A DNA stretch of 64,000 bases from Taxillus chinensis (Eukaryota > Streptophyta > Magnoliopsida > Santalales > Loranthaceae): positions 22,596,148 through 22,660,147 of the forward strand of contig CM042090.1 in NCBI GenBank assembly GCA_023512835.1, written 5' to 3'. A model generated the notes under the pieces. That model saw only the letters and a list, made by a program, of their open reading frames with translations. It was not told where the DNA came from and did no database searches. Below, in pieces: positions 56,201-64,000 of this stretch (positions are counted from its first letter, which is position 1; the number at the start of each line of letters is the position of its first letter). The translations under genes and the position numbers were made by a program.

Positions 56201-57129
56201 ATTTAGTTCTCCACTACTGCCAGAGTTACAGAGGTATCTAGTAGATGAGGACTACAGGTGACATCAAGTTTACTGTTTTTTTACCACATTTAAAATTTCC
56301 AAATTTTCTATCATGTAGACTTTTGTAATTTAGTTCAAATTCTTCAGCTCGATAATGTGTTCATTCAAGAAAAAATCCTCTTAAATTTGCAAAGAATTAC
56401 ATCCTGAAATGTTTCATTTCTATTTGCGGCAGTGTTGCTGTTGGATTCTATATTCTGCTTCGAGCTGTTGACCGATTCACTGCTAACTGCAACAGTTTCC
56501 CCGGAGAATTTGATGGGTAAAGACCTATATCATTATCTATCCCCTTACTTTCATTCGTAAAGGATTTTGGAATAACATCTTATCATAATCATAACTAGCG
56601 CTCTAGAAATTTCTTTACTGATCAACATTGACAGCGTGATGGATGAGGATATATCTAGGTTGAAGACTACAGCTGTTGGTCTGCTCAGTGACTTGGGTTG
56701 CAATGGATCAACACTATCAGAGGACCTTATAAATGAGATGTGCAGATACGGTGCTGCAGAGCTCCATGCTGTTGCTGCCTTCATCGGAGGAATTGCTTCT
56801 CAAGAAGTGATCAAGGTTTTCTGTCGTTATTATGTGTTGTACAATTGTTCACGCTTCTATAGCATATAGGTTTTTGAGTGGCATTTTGTTCCTTGAAATA
56901 TGTATGCATTCAAATTCACTAGGGCTTGCAGTTGCAGGCTTTTTCCCCTTGTGTTGCATTGAAAGGCGATCTCTTAGATTTGGTTTGGGGAAACGCAATC
57001 CTCAACTTTGCTTCTTGACCTACTACATGTCTGTTCATGTTACAGCTCATCACGAAACAATTTGTTCCAATGACTGGGACTTTCATATTCAATGGCGTCG
57101 ATTTCAAGTCCCAGCTTCTGTCAGTGTAG
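50279..57129 (+). CDS. AXR1: NEDD8/RUB-activating enzyme E1 regulatory subunit (AXR1/AXL1)
   Basis: Fourteen exons: 50279-50316, 51224-51396, 51483-51646, 52120-52230, 53230-53309, 53465-53615, 53702-53795, 54353-54441, 54571-54644, 54741-54903, 56172-56257, 56433-56516, 56635-56815, 57046-57129. The product is 523 residues. It pairs with ECR1 to form the heterodimeric E1 that adenylates RUB/NEDD8 for cullin modification, which is needed for SCF function and auxin response. The N-terminus [20 protein letters not shown] and [20 protein letters not shown] mark the ThiF/adenylation-like fold. The catalytic Cys resides in ECR1, as in the family. Later blocks are [34 protein letters not shown] and the C-terminus [20 protein letters not shown]. 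The family range is 520-540 residues. Intron 10 is 1.27 kb and carries repeats. Confidence 0.95.
55440..55640. repeat. TA-rich arrays flanking a ~140 bp insertion-like segment in AXR1 intron 10
   Basis: TATATA arrays at about 55440-55478 and 55620-55640 bracket a less AT-rich segment. That segment contains GTCTGGATCCAAC near its start and GTTGGATCTAGATC near its end, a short inverted pair. It may be a small MITE inserted in a TA microsatellite. Confidence 0.4.
55800..55965 (+). mobile_element. tRNA-related SINE-like insertion in AXR1 intron 10
   Basis: A box A-like TTGGTTCAGCAGG (55814-55826) and a box B-like GGTCGCAGTTCAACTTC (55852-55868) lie about 25 bp apart. This is the layout of a tRNA-derived RNA polymerase III promoter. 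A GC-richer body and a simple-sequence tail (CATATATATATATT) follow. This is the structure of plant SINEs. Box B is imperfect, so the copy is probably inactive. Confidence 0.5.
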
Positions 57130-57329
57130 GGATTTTTGACTGGCAGTTCTCCAAATTTGTTGGTACGTTCTCATATGCTCATGGGTTTGAATTAACTTTA
57201 TTGTGGTCAAGAACTTGGGTTGAAACTCATGATCCTTCCTATCTTGTTCCCTCCCACCAGCCAGTTTGTTTTCTTATAGTGTATTTGTAAACTTATTATT
57301 CGTAGTATTTTGTTGAAACAATTTGACAG

Positions 57330-57440
57330 GTTTCTGATGTTAAAACTATCCCTGGACAGCAAGGTGAGGGAACTGGAGGAGGAAGCACTGTTGGTTCTGT
57401 GAAGAAAAACACAAAGGCGAGTGGGACCCAAGTACAATAG
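57330..57440 (+). other. Exon-like open segment downstream of AXR1
   Basis: After a TTTGACAG acceptor-like site, 36 codons are open: VSDVKTIPGQQGEGTGGG, then STVGSVKKNTKASGTQVQ and TAG. Its base composition is more coding-like than the surrounding sequence. It starts in the phase left by AXR1 exon 13 (phase 0), so it could be an alternative last exon replacing the canonical LITKQFVPM exon. It could also follow SQLLS if an internal GTGTAG donor were used. It may equally be 3' untranslated sequence open by chance. No family is recognised. Confidence 0.3.
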
Positions 57441-57592
57441 TGGAAAATAAGGGATGTGCCCCAATTTTTAGGAATTCCTAGAAGAGGCGACAATGAGCTT
57501 GATGACTATCCAAATTTTTACTACGAGAAAAAGAAGTGTTATTATATCCGGGATGTTAAGCTGCTTTTGTTGAAGGATTTTTGGGTTTCAGG

Positions 57593-57673
57593 TTAAATTT
57601 TTTTATTTGTGAGTGTTGAAGAAGAAGCTTCTTTAGATTAAATTTTTTTATTTGTGAGTGTTGAAGAAGAAGA
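57593..57673. repeat. 45 bp tandem duplication in the AXR1 3' region
   Basis: TTAAATTTTTTTATTTGTGA followed by GTGTTGAAGAAGAAG is repeated exactly with a 45 bp period (57593-57628 and 57638-57673). It lies within the likely AXR1 3' untranslated region. Confidence 0.92.
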
Positions 57674-59601
57674 ACCATACTCGTTTGGGAATTGAAATTT
57701 GGTGTGTAAACGTTCATAAATACTTTCGAGATTGATTCGATAAGTCGTTTATATTCATTAATTGAGAAATGATGTTTGACACTTGTGTTTTCATGAACTC
57801 AATTGTTGTTTATGTTCTCCCATAAATTATTTGTGAAATTTTAAAAAATCATCGAGAAAACTTGAAATGTAGACATGTCAATGACTTTAAACATTAAATT
57901 TATTATTTAATATGTTTAAATAATTATATATATTTAATAATTACAATATAATAATAAATTAATATTAATAAATAAATTTATAAATGTTGATATAAATGTA
58001 ATTGATATTAGTTATTAATTGTTATTAGTATTAGTATTTAAATTTTATAATATTATTATATAAATATATTTATAAGCTGATGATAATATTTTTAATTTTC
58101 TTTTCTTTTCATTATGTATTTTTTGTTTTGTTTGGTTTCGTATTTTTGCTTAATATAGAACGCCTATTTTGGAACCCTTTATTTGCATTTATGGTATGCC
58201 TTTTCTTACATAAGCTCTTTCCCACTTGTTTTTAATGTTCATTGCATTGCATGCATCAACTCGAATTAATTAGCCATGCATTATTTGGACAACAATTGAA
58301 AATGCTAAGCCATTATGGACTCAAATTCTTGCACTCGGTTTCACATTTTATATTTTTTCAAAGCATGAAACAAATCTTTAGCCTAAAATGTTTCATGTAT
58401 GTTCTTTGCATATATCGTTGACAAATTTTTAGGTTCTTTCTATTTACTATACCATTCCTTGTGTGTAGTGTGCTAAAACAAGTGTATTAATGACATCCCA
58501 TGAATATTTAGAGAATTTATTTAAATTATACTCTATTAATCTTCTTTACTTTGTGCGAGATTTTTTTATTTTTTTTATTTTTCTTTCGATTCTTTGAGCT
58601 CTTTAAACTTTTAGAATGTGTTAAAATTTATTTTATAAAAAAACTCACGTTCCTGAAGAAGTCATCAATGAATGTTATCATGTATCATATACCATTAATT
58701 GACTATTGTTTAACCGGTCCAAAATAATAGTACAATAACATTATTATAGCCGTTTGGACCTCCTACTTCATATGGGCTAAAATTTTCTTCTTATTTAATA
58801 TCTGTATGGTATAGATTGCAAATTGTATTTGAATTAGGACTACCTAAAAAATAAATAAGTCTTGAATGTAAGTTGTGACCTTCTTATTGAGTGTATATTT
58901 TTTTGAATTGTGAATGTTCTTTGGAAAGTCGTCTAGTTTCCTATTGAGTGCATATTTTATGCTCTCATATTTGGATCAATTTGTTAATTTGTTAAGAAAT
59001 AATAGAATTGCTCAAATCGACTACATTGGTTTAACACTCTCAAAACCTGTTAACAATATAACCCTTTTCTTAGTCTTGTTGGAATAAGCACTAATTAATT
59101 ATATAAATATAGAAGCAAAAATATTTAACGTATCAGAATGAAAATCAGCCTGTTAAATGAAATCTGATAACTACATTTATTTTTAAGTATTGCTATGGTC
59201 AATATGCTATTTGCTATTTTTTTCTTTTTTTAATAAGCATAGACAAATAATATGCTGCCATGCAAGTTTGGTAGTAAAGTGTTTTCTTATATATATATAT
59301 ATATATATATAAAGACACCGTCGTTGTGTATGCATGTATGTCACGTGACGTAGGTGTACACCTAAGAGTCCTAAGCCAATGGGTTACTTCTTCGAGCAAG
59401 CCTCCCGAATCGCAGGCCGAAAACGACGGCCTGTTCAAATACCACCCTCTGTATCGCTACAACATCCAACAGTTGGCCAGCAGTAACGGCTTTTCAGTTT
59501 TCACAAAGTTGTTCAGATTACATTACAGTTTTCACGGTTTGGCTTTCTTTCTCTATTCAGGAGATTTTCTCAGAATCCAAAGTCACCGAAACTGAAATCA
59601 G
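57674..59601. other. Intergenic region between AXR1 and the DHHC gene
   Basis: AT-rich to about 59200 with no gene seen. A (TA)n microsatellite lies at 59289-59311. 59320-59601 is GC-richer and is the promoter and leader of the DHHC palmitoyltransferase gene. Confidence 0.5.
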
Positions 59602-61396
59602 ATGGATTCGAGTTCAAACAATCTACACATAGAACCAACCGAAATGGGTGTGGATGAGAAAGACCAAACTCCCCTGTCCGATCCAGACCCAGAATCTAGC
59701 ACATCTAGAGAAAAAAATCCCCACGATCCCAATGTTAAAACCGCACTAATGGGTATGGGCAGTAAAATTCTAGTCGTTTGCAGGGAAAAATTTAGTGGGT
59801 TGAAGAGATATGTGGACAATCAACGGGCTCAATATGGGGGTGGCACCAATGCCGACAACTGCACACGAGTCTACCAAGTTTGGCCAGGCAATAATGTAAT
59901 CCTCCATTAGTGACTCAAGTACAAATTATTCACCGAGGTTGCTCATCCAATGTGAAAAAATTGTTGGAATTCGTATAACCCATGACTGTTTTGTTTACTC
60001 CATATGTATATGCAGGTGTTTTTCTGTGGAGGTCGACTCATATGTGGCCCTGATCCGAGGGGCCTGCTAGCAACAACCATCTCAATAGTTCTTTCCAGTT
60101 GGATTTTCGTGGTTTATAATGGATGTGGCGCAGCGAGCCACTCTGGTCTGAGGGTCGTTCCATTCGCAATCTTAACAACGATTGTTAGTTCTTATAATGT
60201 CCAAAAATCCTGTCTATATCGCACAAAAATGTCTTTAATCAATGTCTCGTTTTCTTAAATGTTCAATCTCGAACCATTTCCGGGGTGTGCAGGTTCTTGC
60301 CAATTTATTTCTGGTTAGTACAACTGACCCCGGAATCATCCCTAGAAACAATGACGCTTCTATGGATGGAGATATTGAAGCTAGCGCACAACGAAGGAGA
60401 AGGGTCACTGTCAATGGGGTGGAGCTGAAGCTCAAGTACTGCCGGATTTGTAAGCTTTTCCGGCCGCCGCGGAGCTGCCACTGTGCCGTCTGTGACAACT
60501 GCATTGAGAGGTTCGACCACCACTGCCCGTGGATTGGACAATGCGTAGCCTTGGTATAAGAGCACACTAATTTCTACTCCTCAGCAGGACACAGTCTTTA
60601 TCGGAATTTTAATTTCGTTTGGAGAGTATTTTAAGTACCACACACTGACACACACACCAACATACATAACAAACGCACAAAAAGTTACTAAAGGTAAGTG
60701 ACTTTATTCTCACAATGACATCTGAGTAGGTTTTCTATCATTAAGCATGGGTCATAATTAAAATTCTACTTCCGTATTTTCATGACTTTTTACTCTACGT
60801 TGAGAGCGAGCGTACATAGTACTTTTCTTTCATAACTAGCTTGTGGGTTTTGGGGTTTTCTTGTTTGCAGCGGAACTACAGGTTTTACCTTGCATTTGTG
60901 GCCTCAGCCTTGGTCTTGTTTGGCTGCATATTTGCCTTCACGTGTCAAAGAATTCACCGGCAGATGCTGCAGAGTGGTTATGGCCCGCTTGGGATACTAA
61001 GAGACTGCCCTGAGACTCTAGCACTTGTACTGTTCAGTTTTGCAGCTTTGGTGCTTTTGAGTGGTCTTGCAAGTTTCCATATCTACTTGATAGCTACAAA
61101 CCAGGTTGCTTTTTATGAGCAAACAAGTCATCACAATTCATAAGCCTAACTTTTTTTTTATATACATATTTTTTATGGGCTTTGGTTCTTACGTTTCCAT
61201 ACTCTGTGGACCATTGCAGACAGCTTATGAGAACTTCTACCAGCGGCACGCAGCAAATAATCCATTTAATAAAGGAGCTTTGAAAAATGTGAAGGAGATT
61301 TTGCTCCTTGGATTACCACCTTCGAGAATCGATTTTCTGGCTGAGGTAGCACCGAACTCGTATCCAAGGCCGCCACAGAGTAATGAAGTAACTTAA
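59602..61396 (+). CDS. DHHC-type protein S-acyltransferase (PAT), five exons
   Basis: Exons are 59602-59895, 60016-60183, 60293-60553, 60871-61104 and 61220-61396, all in phase 0, giving 377 residues. The enzyme transfers palmitate to protein Cys at membranes. Residues 1-85 are a polar, acidic cytosolic N-terminus. [20 protein letters not shown] precedes transmembrane segments at about 115-135 and 142-164. The DPGIIPRN motif is at about 166. The cysteine-rich domain runs from [20 protein letters not shown] to DHHC at residues 229-232 (catalytic Cys 232, [11 protein letters not shown]). Two more membrane segments follow. The TTxE motif reads TAYE (NQTAYENFY), so its second Thr is Ala. The plant family has some 24 members in Arabidopsis, and the exact orthologue is not assigned. 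Confidence 0.93.
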
Positions 61397-62642
61397 AAAT
61401 ATATTTGTTATCGGGAGAGAATTAAGGGGGGTTTTACAAAAACTGGCATCTATGCAAAATGTGAGAAGTCTGTCTGTCGGGATGCCATTGGATTCTGTTT
61501 ACCTTGTTCATGAAGCCGGAGTTGGTGAAAACCTTATGCTATGATCTATATGCTTTATGTTGAGCCTGCATATTGCTCTACCGTACGAAGTTTTGATTGC
61601 ACTCTTTCATTACCCTGTAGAATCTATACAAACTTGCTTAAAAGCCAGATATAGAATCAAAAGCAGTTATAAATGTATTACTCTCTCGAGCAAAAGCATC
61701 AGGCTGATAAAGAAAGACATCACAAGATTGTACCTTTTTAAAACCGTGTGCAGAAGTGGTGAAGAAAGGTGGGACGTGATATTGGCACGGCTCAATAAAA
61801 AAGAAGAGCCCAGCCTCATTATATGGGCGTCGCTTTCTTATTGAACCGGACCAATATCCCGTTATACACATCTCTCAATACTATCTGAATTAAACCCAAC
61901 AAAATAGAAAAGGAACATGACAAGTGTGTTAGCAAAGACAATAAAGAAAAGCATTGGAGACAGGTCAAGAGCCTTTTATTATGCAGTGGCTACCGTTAAA
62001 ATTCTTCCTTCTTGTGTGTAACAAGAGATTATCACAGCCCTATTTCACAAAATGTCACACACACACACACACACACACACACGCATACGCATATATATAG
62101 AGATAGCATTGAAATTTTCAACTGCCAAACCAGGGAGTAGGTAGGAATATTAATTGAGGACGATACAGGAATCCCGAAAAAAAAGCTCACGGGATGCATA
62201 AACGGGGCCTTAAATTTTGCTCTCATTTATTGATGATGGTTTGGTTTGCATAAGTTGAAAAAAACGAGGAAACGATTGGGATGTTGGTTGGTTCCTGCAC
62301 AGTTTCTGAAATAAAATAAAATAGAAAACCATCACACAATTGAATGGACTTCTCTCTTTTCACTTAATGCGGTTGGTCCCTGGATGATACATTTATTTTG
62401 GGTCACTTTTCTTAAATGGATGCGTCTCTGCATTTTGTTTGGGTTCAGTGGCTTGTTCTTTTAAGGGGCCTACCCATTTTGTATTTGGGAAACTAAAAGT
62501 GCCGTGCCCAGATAACAAAATTTCAGTTTCAAACTCTTTCCTATCTTTGCTCACAAAGATTTCTCTTACTTGAAACAATTGAGTAAATGATCATCTTGAC
62601 ATTTTACAAACGTTTTCCTCTTGCTAATTTCTCTGTGCGGTC
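61397..62642. other. 3' region of DHHC gene and intergenic DNA with (CA)n
   Basis: This includes the DHHC gene 3' untranslated region and a (CA)n run at 62056-62082. A 61-codon open frame on the minus strand at 62393-62578 has ordinary amino-acid composition. It has no recognisable family, and no gene is called. Confidence 0.5.
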
Positions 62643-62708
62643 TCAATCAATTGGAATCCCATCTGCCAAAACCATGTTGTCTCTGCTCAAGATATCACTT
62701 TCCATGTC
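62643..62708 (-). CDS. Possible terminal exon of a minus-strand gene entering from the right
   Basis: On the minus strand a pyrimidine-rich stretch and TTGTAG acceptor-like site precede 21 open codons and a TGA: DMESDILSRDNMVLADGIPI then D. The composition is coding-like and unlike the flanking AT-rich DNA. No upstream exon was recognised between 62709 and the window end, so the gene would need an intron of at least 1.3 kb or the call is wrong. No family is recognised. Confidence 0.25.
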   Translation of the reverse strand, partial: DMESDILSRDNMVLADGIPID

Positions 62709-62924
62709 CTACAACCAAACAAACCACTGAGTTTAATGCCCAAATTTTATTTCTTTTGCCGTTGGGAAACAGACTCGCCGATTAATGAGTTTTAGGTTGT
62801 TTTTAGGTAATGTATGGCCTGGTCTTGTCCCATATGGGAAAAGAATGGGATATTAAGCGTAGATTATATTGTAAATCTAATCCATTCAACCAATTTTGTT
62901 TGTTTTAAAGTTTTAAACTATGGT

Positions 62925-63465
62925 AGGGTCACCCCAATTAAAATTAATTAATAATATAATTTATTATTTTATATTATTTGTGATAAATATATTGTTAATT
63001 ATAATAATGATAAATAAATTATTTGATTTTAAAAATTTATTTAATTTAATTATAGGATAATTTAATGAGCTTTTTATGCTTTTATGTTATTAATTTAATT
63101 TAAATGATACTAATCGTCAGTGCTGGTCTCAAGGCCAAGTCAGTAAAGCCTGAGTCTTGTGCCTTCAAAAATTAGATTCAAATTAGGACTTCTATCATAT
63201 CATCTTGGCCTAACCTCCAATAGTAGCAAAGAATTAAAAATTAATTTATAATTTTGATAATAATATATGTTTTAAAATGTTATATTATTATTATAATTAT
63301 AGTAAAGTAATAATAAAAATAAAAATTAACAATTTAATTGTATCTACATAAAGACTCTCAATTTAATAATCACCTTGAATCTCCTAAATTTCGAGACTTT
63401 CTAAACATGCATTACATATTTTGTATCTCGCCCCATTCTAACTGAACTTTTTGGATGGCGATGCC
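62925..63465 (-). mobile_element. hAT-like non-autonomous element (copy 2, inverted, diverged)
   Basis: Read on the minus strand, this region aligns with the element at 47248-47886. Shared segments include AAAAAGTTCAGTTAG near the left end, TACAAA-TATGTAAT-CAT, TTAAATTGAGAG, TAGATACAATTAAA, TATTATTACTTTACTATAA, AAATTAATTTTTAATTCTTTG, and AAAGCATAAAAA in the right half. The terminal repeats and target duplication are degraded. No coding frame is present. Confidence 0.65.
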
Positions 63466-64000
63466 AAAAAAAGTTGGAGTCTGCTTATAAGTTCTAAGAA
63501 AAACAAAAAACTAGAGGATGCTCAAAAGTTTTTTTTAGTACCAAATTACCAATGAATTCCCCTCCAAAAAAGGGAAGGGGAACTGGGAAGTTGAAGAAAA
63601 TCCAAGCTTGTTTCATTATTCACCTATTCAATTAAGGAAGTGTGTTATGTCTCTTGTTCAACATTGATATTGATAAAAATGATCCTGCATGCAGACTTTA
63701 ACAAAGGTGAAAAAGAAGAAGATACTAGGGGTTTGTTTTGAGTATTGGGGTTTGCATAAATTGGGCTAATTTCAACTTAATAATTTTTTTGGTAACTTTT
63801 TATTATTATTTTATAATAATACCCTTAACTTTTTTTACTCATAAAATCTTTTATCCTGAGCATGTGAAATAGCTAAATTTGTTACAAAATAAAATTTAAA
63901 ATGAAAAAAAATTAATTTAGAATTGAAAAGTTCCTTATTTATTTTTCTAAATAATTTGAACAAAAGTAAGAAAATAAATTTTAGCTTTTTATTTAATATT
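63466..64000. other. AT-rich intergenic DNA
   Basis: No gene or recognisable element is seen up to the end of the window. Confidence 0.5.

Noticed and set aside
56832..57290. 152-codon plus-strand frame at the end of AXR1
   Set aside because: It starts in intron 13 and overlaps the last exon in a different frame. The LITKQFVPM frame is the conserved one.
62393..62578. 61-codon minus-strand frame as an independent gene
   Set aside because: Composition is plausible, but no family, no splice evidence and no promoter could be identified; it may be untranslated sequence of a gene entering from the right.

Overview
The window is nuclear DNA from a eudicot plant. It is AT-rich, with long low-complexity intergenic stretches, GT-AG introns with AT-rich bodies, plant-only gene families (clade 3 glutamate receptor-like channels, SGP GTPase, plastid ribosomal protein L6), plastid-derived DNA inside an intron, and several plant transposable elements. 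No bacterial, viral or CRISPR-type system is present. The species cannot be named from the sequence alone.

Layout. 1-4.2 kb: non-coding DNA with a duplicated segment and a ~0.83 kb element carrying CTAGGC-containing terminal repeats. 4.22-4.74 kb (-): two-exon gene for a 94-residue NFD6-like mitochondrial protein. 4.75-8.6 kb: AT-rich, with an (ATT)n microsatellite and a decayed open frame. 8.6-10.7 kb (-): six-exon SGP-type small GTPase. 12.66-16.67 kb (-): six-exon GLR3.4/3.5-type channel with a TATA box and a leader rich in upstream ATGs. 18.88-21.27 kb: complete 2.39 kb LTR element with only gag-protease coding capacity. 24.43-28.75 kb (-): six-exon GLR3.7-type channel. 31.6-33.2 kb (+): three-exon plastid ribosomal protein L6 gene. 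34.47-46.09 kb (-): 20-exon mitochondrial aconitase, whose 3 kb intron 7 holds pieces of plastid trnH-GUG and trnI-GAU. 47.25-47.89 kb and 62.9-63.5 kb: two inverted copies of a hAT-like non-autonomous element. 50.28-57.13 kb (+): 14-exon AXR1/AXL1-type subunit of the RUB/NEDD8 E1, with a SINE-like insertion. 59.6-61.4 kb (+): five-exon DHHC palmitoyltransferase. The last 2.6 kb is mostly repeats, with one possible terminal exon of a further minus-strand gene.

How the genes relate. They do not form a pathway. The order AXR1, (ACO), RPL6, GLR3.7, GLR3.4 resembles two separate Arabidopsis loci recalled from memory (AXR1/RPL6/GLR3.4 on chromosome 1; GLR3.5/GLR3.7/AXL1 on chromosome 2). The window therefore looks like one unfractionated version of that ancestral block. 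All spliced models below were assembled by hand: reading frame is kept across every junction, donors are GT and acceptors AG, and model lengths fit their families. First-ATG choices are the least certain part.
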